Shown: piece by piece, positions 16,273-24,436 of the stretch
Numbering within the stretch: position 1 is the first letter of the stretch
How the letters are laid out: the number at the start of each line of letters is the position of its first letter
NCBI RefSeq assembly: GCF_029623395.1
Contig: NZ_JAPYKK010000033.1
Span: 1-50,561 of the forward strand
DNA from: Sphingomonas echinoides
GTDB lineage: Bacteria; Pseudomonadota; Alphaproteobacteria; Sphingomonadales; Sphingomonadaceae
Direction: 5' to 3'
Length of the DNA: 50,561 nucleotides
Position numbers and translations under genes: made by a program
Notes under the pieces: model-generated
What the model was told of the DNA's origin: nothing
Database searches by the model: none
Seen by the model: the letters and a program-made list of their open reading frames with translations, nothing else

Positions 16273-17216
16273 GCCAAACGCCCCTGTCCGGCGCGGCGGA
16301 GGCTCTGGTGCCCTCCGCCGGGCTGACCCCCGCCGCGCTGCCGTTCCTGCGCGAGCTGGGCGATCTCAAGCGCGTCTTCTCGGCGCAGGCGCCTGGCTCG
16401 ATCGCGGAGCGGCTGTTCGGGCTCGGCTGGGCGGCGCTGCTGCGCGGCGATCCCCCCGCCGCGGTGATGGCGCAGGTCGTCGGCGCGGCGTTGGTATCGG
16501 CGCGGTTGGGGGATCTCGATCTCGCGACGCTGACCGCGCTCGGGCTCGGCGACGATGCGGTGACCGTGCTCGAACGCGCGTTCGACGAAGTGACCGGCAA
16601 CCTCGATCCAGCGCTCGCGCAGCGGCTGCGCGCGGCGCTCGCGCAAGGGCGACCCGCCCCGGGCACGGTACCAAGCTTCGTCGGCAAGCTCGCGCGCCAA
16701 CCGCGGGCGGGCGTCACTTGCCCGGGGCAACCTCGCATTCTGTTGCAGCCGGCGGAGAACCACGCCGAACACTGCCTGATGGTCGCGGTGTACGGCGTGC
16801 TCGCGAGCCCGTGGCACGGCGCGGACCCGGTCGCGGTGTTCCTCGCGGGCATGGCGCACCACTTCCACAATGCCGACATGCCCGACAGCGGCTATTCGGG
16901 CGAGATGCTGCTCGGCGACCGGCTCGACACCGCGATCGCGACCGCGCGTCAGGCGTGCCTCGATGAACTCACGGCGACCGCGCCTGACCTGGCGACGGTG
17001 GTGACGGCGGCGCTCATACCGATCGGGGGAGACGTTACGCCAGAGGCACGCGCGTTCCACGTCGCCGACGTGCTCGACCGCGTCCTCGAGATCGAACAGC
17101 ATCTGCGCGCCGCACGGCTGACCATGGAAATCGTGCTCGACGATTACGGGCTGGTCCATGACGGCCCGGTCAAGGCGTTCCACGACCGCATTCTCGCCGA
17201 CGCCGGGCTCGCCTGA
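16269..17216 (+). CDS. HD-domain-like protein
   Basis: 315 residues from GTG at 16269, coupled to the previous gene through GTGA. The first 150 residues are alpha-helical with no known domain. Residues about 160-215 have an HD-like arrangement: NHAEHC with His165 and His168, then GMAHHFHNADMPD with His197, His198, His200 and Asp203, and another histidine in RAFHVADVLDR. HD proteins are metal-dependent phosphohydrolases, and some are oxygenases of the mixed-valent di-iron type, as in myo-inositol oxygenase. A phosphatase acting on inositol phosphate, or an HD-type oxygenase acting on an inositol derivative, would both fit beside inositol-phosphate synthase, but neither is shown by the sequence. 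Confidence 0.6.
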   Translation: MSQTPLSGAAEALVPSAGLTPAALPFLRELGDLKRVFSAQAPGSIAERLFGLGWAALLRGDPPAAVMAQVVGAALVSARLGDLDLATLTALGLGDDAVTVLERAFDEVTGNLDPALAQRLRAALAQGRPAPGTVPSFVGKLARQPRAGVTCPGQPRILLQPAENHAEHCLMVAVYGVLASPWHGADPVAVFLAGMAHHFHNADMPDSGYSGEMLLGDRLDTAIATARQACLDELTATAPDLATVVTAALIPIGGDVTPEARAFHVADVLDRVLEIEQHLRAARLTMEIVLDDYGLVHDGPVKAFHDRILADAGLA

Positions 17217-18352
17217 TGCCCGCATTGGTGTTTCCCGATATGCCGCTGGTGTCGCCCGTTACGGGGCGCGCGCTTGCGCATGACACGCCGCATTCGCTCG
17301 CCGCACCGGGCGAGCGTTGGCCGGTGGTCGACGGCATCCCTTATCTCCGGGTCGACAGCGAAGGGCTGGCGGCGGTCGCGCTCGATCATCTCGATGCGGG
17401 CTGCCCCGATGACGCGCTGGTTGCGTTGCTGACCGATCAGGATGCGTGGTGGACCGGCCCCGCGACCGACCTGACCGAGCTCAAACGGCTCGTCCGCGAA
17501 CGCGACACGCTGTCGCTGCGCGAGGCGATGGCGCTGCTGCGGCTTGGCCCGGTCGCGGATTATTTCGCCTATCGCTGGAGCGACCCGACCTATCTCGCCG
17601 GGCTGGCTTTGCTTGAAACGCACGGCTCCGCCCCGGGGAGCGCATTCGAACTGGCGTGCGGGATTGGCCATTACCTGCGCGAGCTGACGCGGCGCGGGAC
17701 CGAGTGCCTCGGCGCGGACGTGGTGTTCGCCAAGTGCTGGCTGGCCAAGAAATGGGTCGCGCCCGATGCTCGGTACGTCGTGTTCGATGCCGCCGCGCCG
17801 TGGCCGATCGCGGACGCGCGGTTCGATCTGGTGATGTGTCACGACGCCTTTTACTTCCTCCCCGATCAGCCACGAGTCGCCGCACGCCTGCGCGCCGCAC
17901 GGACGGCGGGCGGGACGCTCGCGATCAGCCATCTCCACAATGCCGGCCACGCGGCGGGGGCGATGGGCCCCGCGCTGTCCGCTGCAGGGTGGGCGGCGCT
18001 GTTTCTGGATGCGCGTGTCTATGACGAACGCGTGCTACTCGACGCACTGATGACCTGCGCAACGCCGACTCCGAGCGGCTGGACGGAGGATCCATCGGTC
18101 GAGGCATGGTCGCTGGTGGAGGGAGCCGGTGCCCCCCGCCCCGTCGTGAAGGGCCTTGCCCTGCCCCCGGCGGAGGCGACGCTGCGCCGCAACCCGCTGA
18201 TCGATGCGGATGGCGCGGTGCACTGGCCGTCCCCGCGCTATCACGCCGAATATGGCGGAGGATGCTACTGGGCGATGGCCACGGACGCGCGTCCGTTCGC
18301 GGCGAATGACGTCCGCCTGCGCCGCCTGGTCGATTTGCCGGAGCGTTGGTGA
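17216..18352 (+). CDS. SAM-dependent methyltransferase with a degenerate Trm112-like head
   Basis: 378 residues; its ATG shares one base with the stop of the previous gene. Residues 10-48 resemble a Trm112-like module (PLVSPVTGRALA followed by WPVVDGIPYLR), except that the zinc cysteines are absent. A class I methyltransferase domain follows, with SAM motif I FELACGIGHYLREL (about 143-156), an acidic end of strand 2 (LGADVV) and motif DLVMCHDAFYFLPD. The C-terminal ~110 residues are extra and of unknown role. The target could be a hydroxyl, amine or carbon of the cluster product. It is translationally coupled on both sides. Confidence 0.8.
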   Translation: MPALVFPDMPLVSPVTGRALAHDTPHSLAAPGERWPVVDGIPYLRVDSEGLAAVALDHLDAGCPDDALVALLTDQDAWWTGPATDLTELKRLVRERDTLSLREAMALLRLGPVADYFAYRWSDPTYLAGLALLETHGSAPGSAFELACGIGHYLRELTRRGTECLGADVVFAKCWLAKKWVAPDARYVVFDAAAPWPIADARFDLVMCHDAFYFLPDQPRVAARLRAARTAGGTLAISHLHNAGHAAGAMGPALSAAGWAALFLDARVYDERVLLDALMTCATPTPSGWTEDPSVEAWSLVEGAGAPRPVVKGLALPPAEATLRRNPLIDADGAVHWPSPRYHAEYGGGCYWAMATDARPFAANDVRLRRLVDLPERW

Positions 18353-19347
18353 TGCGGTGGGGCATTGTCGGCTACGGCTGGGTCGCGCGCGACTATATGG
18401 CGCCGGGGATCGCCGCGGCGGGCGGGGTCGTGACCGCAATCGCCGACCCCTCCCCCGCATCCCGCACCCGCGCCGCGGCGGCAGGGATCGCCGCGTTCGA
18501 GACGACCGAGGCGATGCTGGCATCGGGCCTGTGCGACCTCGTCTATATCGCGACGCCTAACGATGCGCATCTCGCCCCCGTCCGTGCCTGCGCGGCGGCG
18601 GGGATTCCGATGCTGTGCGAGAAACCGATCGCTGCGTCACTCGAACAGGGCGAGGCGATGGCGGCGGCGGTCGCAGACGGCCCGCTCTACGGCACCGCAT
18701 TCGACCAGCGCCATCACCCCGCACATCGCCGGATCGCCGAAGCGGTCGCGGACGATGCGATCGGTCGCCCAGTGGCGATCCGTATCCTCTACGCCTGCTG
18801 GGTCGATCCCGACTGGACCCCCGACGGCGGCGCGCACGACAATTGGCGCGCCGATCCGGTCCGTGCAGGTGGCGGCGCGGTGATCGATCTCGCGCTCCAC
18901 GGTCTCGATCTCGCCGAGCGACTGTTGGGCGAACCGCTGGTCGACCTGTCGATCGCGCTGCAACGCCGGATCCACGCCTATGCGGTCGACGACGGCGGGA
19001 TGCTGAGCGCCCGCTCGGCCTCTGGAGTGCTGTTCCAGAGCCACGTCGCCTATAATTGCGCCGAGAACCTCCCCCGGCGGCGGCTCGAGGTGCTGGGCGA
19101 GCGCGGGTTGCTGATCGCGACCGACACCATGGGGCAGACCGCTGGCGGCACGCTCGTCCACCAATGCGGCGACACCGGTGCGGAGACCCCGCTCGCCTTC
19201 GACACCGCGACATCGCCCTTCGCCGCGCAGGCCGCTGCGTTCATGGCGGCGGCACGCGGCGGACCGCATGATTTTTCGATGCCCCGCGATCTGGCGCTGA
19301 TGCGGCTGTTCGACCGGGCCTATCAGGAAGCACGATCATGCCTTTGA
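18352..19347 (+). CDS. Gfo/Idh/MocA-family NAD(P)-dependent oxidoreductase
   Basis: 331 residues; ATG at 18352 overlaps the preceding TGA by one base, and earlier in-frame GTG/TTG codons lie inside the previous gene. The Rossmann start GIVGYGWVA (residues 4-12), the loop YIATPNDAH and the signature CEKPIA (Glu90-Lys91-Pro92) are all present. The second domain contains GGGAVIDLALHGLDLAERLLG with the family histidine. Members oxidise or reduce sugars and cyclitols, including inositol 2-dehydrogenase and scyllo-inosose reductases. Next to inositol-phosphate synthase and an IolE/IolI-like barrel, a role in making or reducing an inosose is plausible. It overlaps the next gene by 10 bases. Confidence 0.9.
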   Translation: MRWGIVGYGWVARDYMAPGIAAAGGVVTAIADPSPASRTRAAAAGIAAFETTEAMLASGLCDLVYIATPNDAHLAPVRACAAAGIPMLCEKPIAASLEQGEAMAAAVADGPLYGTAFDQRHHPAHRRIAEAVADDAIGRPVAIRILYACWVDPDWTPDGGAHDNWRADPVRAGGGAVIDLALHGLDLAERLLGEPLVDLSIALQRRIHAYAVDDGGMLSARSASGVLFQSHVAYNCAENLPRRRLEVLGERGLLIATDTMGQTAGGTLVHQCGDTGAETPLAFDTATSPFAAQAAAFMAAARGGPHDFSMPRDLALMRLFDRAYQEARSCL

Positions 19348-20153
19348 GCTGGTTCGCCTGCGCCAATTGCGGGTTCTGGCAGCGCCATTTCGCGCCGCCC
19401 GATTGCCCGGTCTGCACCGATGTCCGCAACGACCTGCCCGAGGAGGGCTGGCGCTTCCTCCCCGAGTCCGACGTCGCCACGACGCATGACGGTGCCGCGC
19501 GTGAGGTCGCACCCGGCCTGTGGGCGTTCACCACCACGCCTGCGCTTGGGCTCGCCGGGACCGGCTGGTTGATCGTCCGCGACGGCGGCAACATCGCGTT
19601 CGAGGCAGCACCCTATTATTCGGACGCGATGCTCGACCAGATCGAAGCGCTCGGCGGGATCGCGTTTCTCGCGGCGAGCCATGCGCACGGATACGGCGCG
19701 CTGTTCCAGCTTCAGCGGCGGTTCGACCCCGACGTGGTCGCGATCCAGCGCGACGATTTGCAGCTGACCAAGGCGTTCCGCGTCACCATGCCGTTCGACG
19801 ACACGCTCGAACTCGCGCCGGGCTACACGCTGCATCATGTCGGCGGGCATTATGAGGGGCAGGCTGCGCTCCACGATGCGCCGGGACGTCGATTGTTCTG
19901 CGGCGACATGTTCAAGATCGACCAGGACCCCGCCGGCCGGTCGCACGCGATTTCGAGCCACAAGGCGTTTCACAAGGATATCCCGCTGACTCACGCCGAA
20001 CTCCGCCGCTACCGCGACGCCATCGCCCCGCTCGATTACGACGCGGTGCTGACACCGTTCGAATATGCTCCCGAGGTCGATCGCGCAGTGACGCTCGCCG
20101 CGCTCGACGATGGGCTCGCGCGCGCCCCCGGCGTGCGGAGGCTCGCGCTGTGA
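19338..20153 (+). CDS. Zinc-ribbon plus degenerate metallo-beta-lactamase-fold protein
   Basis: 271 residues. It starts with a four-cysteine zinc ribbon or rubredoxin-like knuckle (Cys8, Cys11, Cys23, Cys26). The rest is an MBL fold: a strand pair ending GTGWLIVRDGGNIAFE, the place of the metal motif HxHxDH occupied by SHAHGYGAL, a later histidine in HHVGGHYEGQ, and RLFCGDMF at the position of the metal-bridging aspartate. Some metal ligands are kept and some lost, so it may bind one metal, bind flavin or di-iron as some MBL proteins do, or have lost hydrolysis. It overlaps the oxidoreductase by 10 bases and the YcaO gene by 4, and is likely a functional partner of the latter. Confidence 0.75.
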   Translation: MPLSWFACANCGFWQRHFAPPDCPVCTDVRNDLPEEGWRFLPESDVATTHDGAAREVAPGLWAFTTTPALGLAGTGWLIVRDGGNIAFEAAPYYSDAMLDQIEALGGIAFLAASHAHGYGALFQLQRRFDPDVVAIQRDDLQLTKAFRVTMPFDDTLELAPGYTLHHVGGHYEGQAALHDAPGRRLFCGDMFKIDQDPAGRSHAISSHKAFHKDIPLTHAELRRYRDAIAPLDYDAVLTPFEYAPEVDRAVTLAALDDGLARAPGVRRLAL

Positions 20154-21649
20154 GGACCGGGCTCCCCGCCGATCTCGGCCCCGCCGCGCATGCGTATCTC
20201 GATGCGTTCCCCAAGGGCGATGTCGTCGCCTTCCCGATTCACCCGCTCGACCGGCTCGGGCTTCCCGTCTGGGTCGTCGCGCTGTTCCCGGAGGATCCCG
20301 CGCTTGGCGGGATCATGCCGTACGGCGTCGGCTATGGCGCGACCGACGAGGCGGCGGTGCTTGGCGGGCTTGGCGAGATCGCCGAGATGGTGTGGCCGAC
20401 GCTGACGCTCGGCGCGCGCGCCAAGACGCGCGGGAGCTATGCCGAGCTGGTCCGCAGCCTCGGTGCGCGCGCGGTCGCCGACCCGCTGACCTTGTGCCTG
20501 CCCGCGGGGTCGCCGGTCGATCATGCCACGGTGCTCGAATGGGTCGAGGCCAGGCGCTGGGCGGATGGCTCTAGCGTGCTCGTGCCGATCGACCTCGCGG
20601 CCTATTCGTCCAAGGAACTCACCCCGGGCTACCGCCCGTTCACGACGATCATTTCGAACGGGATGGGCGCCGGCCCCGACCTCGACTGGGCGATCGGGCA
20701 CGGGCTGTGCGAGATCCTCCAGCGCGACGGCAACGGGCTGCTGTTCCGCGCGCTCGACCGCGGGGTGATGCTCGATCTCGACACCAGCCTCGCGCCGTCG
20801 ACACGCGCGATCCTCGACCGGTTCGACGCGGCGGGGATCCGCGCGATGCCCAAGTTCGCGACCGACCAGTTCGGGATGCCCAACCTCTATTGCGTCGGGG
20901 TGGACGAACGCATGCCCCCCGCCGCGCCGATCATGGTGACCGCGTGCGGCGAGGCGTGCCATTCGGACCGAACCGCTGCGCTCGACAAATGCCTGACCGA
21001 ATTTGCTGCCAGCCGCGCGCGCAAGGCCTTCGCGCATGGCCCCGCCGATCTCGTCGCGCAGGTTGCCCCCGCGGGCTATGTCGCGCGCTTCATGGCGCAG
21101 GCCGGGGGTGCCGCCAAATCGAGCGACAGCCGCGCGTTCGACGCGATGCGCGACTGGACCGGGCGCGATGCGGCTACCTTGCGGGGGTGGCTCGCCGAGT
21201 CGGTCCTGTCCGAACGCGGATCGCACCGCTTCGACGCCTTGCCCACGCTCCCCGCACCTGATGGCCATGCGCGCGCCGCGGCGGCGCGTGCCGCGGTCGA
21301 GGCGGCGGGGTTCGACGTGCTCTATGTCGACATGTCGCCCGCCGACCGCGCGATCTCGGTCGTGAAGGTCATCGTCCCCGGCATGGAAGTCGAGACGATG
21401 AGCTATTACCGGATCGGCGCGCGCAACACCGAGAAGCTGCTCGCGCTCGAATCGCCGCTGATCCGGTTCGGGGCGGACGAAAGCCAGACGCTGCGCCGCA
21501 TTCGCCTGACTCCGGCGGATGCCGAACGGCTTGGCCACCCCCTGTTCGACACCGCCGCCGCCGACGCGCTCGTCGGCCCACTCTACCCGCTCTACCGCGA
21601 GCCCGAGGCGCATCACGTCGCCTTCGCACGCGAACGGGGGACCGCATGA
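20150..21649 (+). CDS. YcaO-domain protein
   Basis: 499 residues from GTG at 20150, coupled as GTGA to the stop of the previous gene. YcaO proteins use ATP to activate an amide carbonyl and make azoline, thioamide or amidine bonds. The ATP-site pattern is visible: GYGATDEAAVLGGLGEIAEM (about 59-78), ISNGMGAG at 168-175 followed by GLCEILQRDG (Glu188, Gln191 and Arg192), MLDLDTSLAP, then GEACHSDRTAALDKCLTEFA, the second helix that carries ATP-binding acidic residues. The C-terminal VIVPGMEVE matches the usual IVPGLE. There is no E1-like or TfuA partner, and no peptide-sized gene fits between it and its neighbours, so the substrate may not be a ribosomal peptide. Confidence 0.85.
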   Translation: MRTGLPADLGPAAHAYLDAFPKGDVVAFPIHPLDRLGLPVWVVALFPEDPALGGIMPYGVGYGATDEAAVLGGLGEIAEMVWPTLTLGARAKTRGSYAELVRSLGARAVADPLTLCLPAGSPVDHATVLEWVEARRWADGSSVLVPIDLAAYSSKELTPGYRPFTTIISNGMGAGPDLDWAIGHGLCEILQRDGNGLLFRALDRGVMLDLDTSLAPSTRAILDRFDAAGIRAMPKFATDQFGMPNLYCVGVDERMPPAAPIMVTACGEACHSDRTAALDKCLTEFAASRARKAFAHGPADLVAQVAPAGYVARFMAQAGGAAKSSDSRAFDAMRDWTGRDAATLRGWLAESVLSERGSHRFDALPTLPAPDGHARAAAARAAVEAAGFDVLYVDMSPADRAISVVKVIVPGMEVETMSYYRIGARNTEKLLALESPLIRFGADESQTLRRIRLTPADAERLGHPLFDTAAADALVGPLYPLYREPEAHHVAFARERGTA

Positions 21650-22476
21650 CCCTGCGCTACGCCTACAACACCAACGGCGCGGCCAATCACCGGCTCGACG
21701 ATGCCCTGCGGCTGATCGCGGATTCAGGCTATGCCGGGGTCGCGCTCACGCTCGATCATCATCACCTCGATCCGTTCGCATCGCGCTGGGAGCAGGAAGC
21801 GGACCGCGTCGCCGCGCTGCTCGCCACAGTGTCGCTCGGCAGCGTGATCGAGACCGGCGCGCGCTATCTGCTCGATCCGCGCCAGAAGCACGAACCGACG
21901 CTGATCACCCCCGACGCGGACGGGCGCGCGCGGCGCGTTGCGTTCCTGTGCCGCGCGCTCGACGTGGCGGCGCGGCTCGGCAGCGAGACCGTGTCGTTCT
22001 GGGCGGGCGTTCCGAAAACAGGCGTCGATCCCGCCGAGGCACGATCGTGGCTCGATGCGGGGCTGGAACAGGTGCTCGATCATGCCGAGCGAGTCGGCGT
22101 CGACGCGAGTTTCGAGCCGGAACCGGGGATGCTGATCGAAACGGTCGGCGATTACGACTTACTCGTCGAACGCCATCCGCGGCTCAGGCTCGCGCTCGAC
22201 ACCGGCCATTGCCTCGTCACGCAGGACATCGACCCAGCGGATGCGATCCGGCGCTATGCCGACCGGATCGGCACCGTCGCGGTCGAGGACATGCGGCGCG
22301 GCGACCATACCCACCTGCCTTTCGGTGAAGGCGATATGGACATGCCCGCGGTGCTCGCTGCGCTTGAAGGGATCGGCTTCACCCGGCTGGTTTGTGTAGA
22401 ATTATCGCGCGAAAGCCCGCGTGCACACGCCGCCATTCCCGAATCGATCGCCTATCTCCGGAGCATCGCGGCATGA
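21646..22476 (+). CDS. Sugar-phosphate isomerase/epimerase-like TIM-barrel protein
   Basis: 276 residues, ATGA-coupled to the YcaO gene. It is an AP-endonuclease-2/xylose-isomerase-like barrel: early strand YAYNTNG, LTLDHHHLDPF (about 35-45), SFEPEPGMLIE with the metal glutamate, LALDTGHCL with the metal aspartate and histidine, and a final CVELSRESPR. These are the metal ligands of IolE/IolI/IolH-like and hydroxypyruvate-isomerase-like enzymes. Isomerisation or dehydration of an inosose or keto-sugar would link it to the inositol-phosphate synthase and Gfo/Idh enzymes. It also resembles the barrel proteins found in Ebo-type metabolite-trafficking clusters, whose other members (UbiA-like and dehydroquinate-synthase-like) are not seen here. 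Confidence 0.82.
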   Translation: MTLRYAYNTNGAANHRLDDALRLIADSGYAGVALTLDHHHLDPFASRWEQEADRVAALLATVSLGSVIETGARYLLDPRQKHEPTLITPDADGRARRVAFLCRALDVAARLGSETVSFWAGVPKTGVDPAEARSWLDAGLEQVLDHAERVGVDASFEPEPGMLIETVGDYDLLVERHPRLRLALDTGHCLVTQDIDPADAIRRYADRIGTVAVEDMRRGDHTHLPFGEGDMDMPAVLAALEGIGFTRLVCVELSRESPRAHAAIPESIAYLRSIAA

Positions 22477-23681
22477 GAGTGTGCTTTGTCTCGCGCCGGT
22501 TCTTCCCGGCGATCTCCGGCATGTCGATCTACGCGATCAACCTTCTGCGCCAACTCGTCGCGGGCGGAGACGACGTGACGATGGTGAGCCAATATTACGG
22601 CGATCCGGCGCGTGCGGCTGTTTACGGCGGCGGCCCGCCGCCCGCGGTGCCGGGGGTGCGCGTGATCGGACTCGAAGCGCTGGGCGAACAGGATAACGGC
22701 GATTTCGAGCGCGATATCGACGCCCTGGTCGAAGCCATCGCACGCGAACATGCGCGCGCGCCGTTCGACGTGCTCCACGCGCAATATGGCTATCCGACCG
22801 GCTGGGCGACGATGATCGCTGCCCGCCGCCTTGGCCTGCCCTGCGTCGTGTCGATTCAGGGCGGCGATGGCCACTGGGTCGGCTCATGCTGCGAGACGCA
22901 CCGGCTCGCGATGGTGCGCGTGCTGGATCATGCCGGGGCGCTGCTGATCGGCGGCAAGAGTTTCGCGGGCGAAGTCCACGACCGGCTCGGCACCGCGCTC
23001 GACCGGTTCACGATCGTTCCGGGGGCCGTTGATACCGCCCATTTCACCCCGGCACGCGAGGACGCGCCCGAAGGGCCGGTCCGCCTGCTCTACCACGGCC
23101 GCGTCGACCGCCGCAAAGGCGTGCTCGACTTCCTCCAAGCGCTACCGAAAGTCGGCGGCGACTGGCGCGCGACCATCTCCGGCATCGGCCCCGACGTCGA
23201 GCCTGCACAGGCGCTTGCCACCGACCTTGGGCTCACCGATCGCGTGACGTTCAGCGGCTATGCGGACTATGACGCGGTCCCCGAACTCTACCGCGCACAC
23301 GACGTCTTCGTGTCGCCGACCTATGCCGAGGGGTTTTCGAACACCATCCTGGAGGCGATGGCGTGCGGTCTCGCGGTCGTCTCGTGCCATGCCGTGGGTG
23401 TGGTCGACTGCATCCGTGATGACGAGAATGGCATTCTGACCGATCCTGGCGATGTACCGGCGCTGACGGCCTCGCTGACCAGTGTCGTTACCGATCCGGG
23501 CCGGCGCACGCGTCTGTCGACGGCCGCGCTGGAAGAATGCCGCCGGGTGTACAGCTGGGACGCGGTCGGGCGGCAGATCCGAGGAATTTACCACGACCTG
23601 CGCCATCGTCCGCAAACCGCGTTCGACACGGCGCTGCCGATGACGCCTTGCCGCTTCCGCAGCGAGCCGCATCTGCTGTGA
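22473..23681 (+). CDS. Glycosyltransferase, GT4 family
   Basis: 402 residues, ATGA-coupled to the previous gene. Two Rossmann halves are clear. The N-terminal half has VSRRFFPAISGMSIYAINLL (about 5-24), the acceptor-side loop of GT-B enzymes. The C-terminal half has LLYHGRVDRRKGVLDFLQAL and the nucleotide-sugar signature PTYAEGFSNTILEAMACGLAVV (EGFSNTILEAMACG, catalytic E7E type). It transfers a sugar from an activated nucleotide donor with retention. Standing beside a PIG-L deacetylase and in an operon that makes inositol phosphate, it could play the part that MshA plays in mycothiol synthesis; this is an inference, not a sequence match. Confidence 0.9.
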   Translation: MRVCFVSRRFFPAISGMSIYAINLLRQLVAGGDDVTMVSQYYGDPARAAVYGGGPPPAVPGVRVIGLEALGEQDNGDFERDIDALVEAIAREHARAPFDVLHAQYGYPTGWATMIAARRLGLPCVVSIQGGDGHWVGSCCETHRLAMVRVLDHAGALLIGGKSFAGEVHDRLGTALDRFTIVPGAVDTAHFTPAREDAPEGPVRLLYHGRVDRRKGVLDFLQALPKVGGDWRATISGIGPDVEPAQALATDLGLTDRVTFSGYADYDAVPELYRAHDVFVSPTYAEGFSNTILEAMACGLAVVSCHAVGVVDCIRDDENGILTDPGDVPALTASLTSVVTDPGRRTRLSTAALEECRRVYSWDAVGRQIRGIYHDLRHRPQTAFDTALPMTPCRFRSEPHLL

Positions 23682-23688
23682 CCGACCG

Positions 23689-24384
23689 ATGAAGCTGCTC
23701 GCGATATCGCCCCATCTGGACGATGCCGCCTTTTCCGCTGGCGGGCTGCTTGCGTCGTGTGTCGATCAGGGGTGGGCCGTCACGGTGGCAACTTGCTTCA
23801 CCGGCAACGTCGCGCACCCGACCGGGTTCGCGCTCGCGTGCCAGCTCGACAAGGGGCTGGGTCCCGACGTCGACTATATGGCGCTGCGCCGTGGCGAGGA
23901 TCAGGCCGCGTGCGAAGCCCTTGGCGCACGCGCGATCCATTTGCCGTTCTTGGAGGCACCGCACCGCGGTTATACTTCGGCAAGGATGCTGTTCGCCGAA
24001 CGTCTCCCCGAAGACCGGATCGTCGACGATGTCGCGGCGGCGTTGGCCCGCCTCCTCGCGACCGAACGGCCCACGCTCGTCCTTGGGCCGTTATGCCTTG
24101 GCAACCATGTCGACCATCACGTCGTTCTGGAGGCGATACGGCGATCCTGTGCCGGTCATACCGTATTGCTATGGGAAGACTGGCCTTATGCCGACCGCGA
24201 AGACCGCGTTGCCGCCATGCCGGCGGTGATCGAACAGCTTACGCGCGAAACGCGCGCGCGGCGGATCGCCGCCTGCGCGGCGTATGGGTCGCAACTCGGC
24301 TTTCAGTTCGGCGGGGTCACGGCGATGACCGAGCGGACCGAAAAAATCACCGAGGAACGCTTTTACCCGCTCGACGCGTTCTGA
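23689..24384 (+). CDS. PIG-L family deacetylase
   Basis: 231 residues, starting 7 bases after the GT4 gene. The zinc motif AISPHLDDAAFSAGG places His9, Asp11 and Asp12 at the PHPDDE position (here PHLDDA), and NHVDHHVVLEA at 139-149 supplies the third ligand (His140/His143 region). The family removes acetyl from N-acetylglucosaminyl groups linked to inositol (MshB, PIG-L), from bacillithiol precursors (BshB), or from antibiotic pseudo-sugars. The change of the usual PDDE to LDDA removes the conserved glutamate and may alter the site. Its pairing with the GT4 enzyme suggests that an N-acetyl sugar is attached and then deacetylated. Confidence 0.88.
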   Translation: MKLLAISPHLDDAAFSAGGLLASCVDQGWAVTVATCFTGNVAHPTGFALACQLDKGLGPDVDYMALRRGEDQAACEALGARAIHLPFLEAPHRGYTSARMLFAERLPEDRIVDDVAAALARLLATERPTLVLGPLCLGNHVDHHVVLEAIRRSCAGHTVLLWEDWPYADREDRVAAMPAVIEQLTRETRARRIAACAAYGSQLGFQFGGVTAMTERTEKITEERFYPLDAF

Positions 24385-24436
24385 TCCGGCAACCGCCGCC
24401 ACACCGCGTCCCCTTTTTCCAGGCAGAGCTATCATC

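Noticed and set aside
20036..21616. A 526-codon minus-strand open frame opposite the YcaO gene
   Set aside because: Low-complexity Arg/Glu/Gly composition without family signal; the plus-strand YcaO frame explains the region.
21646..22476. Calling the TIM barrel an EboE protein and the region an Ebo cluster
   Set aside because: The protein is shorter than typical EboE and the UbiA-like, dehydroquinate-synthase-like and EboA genes are absent.
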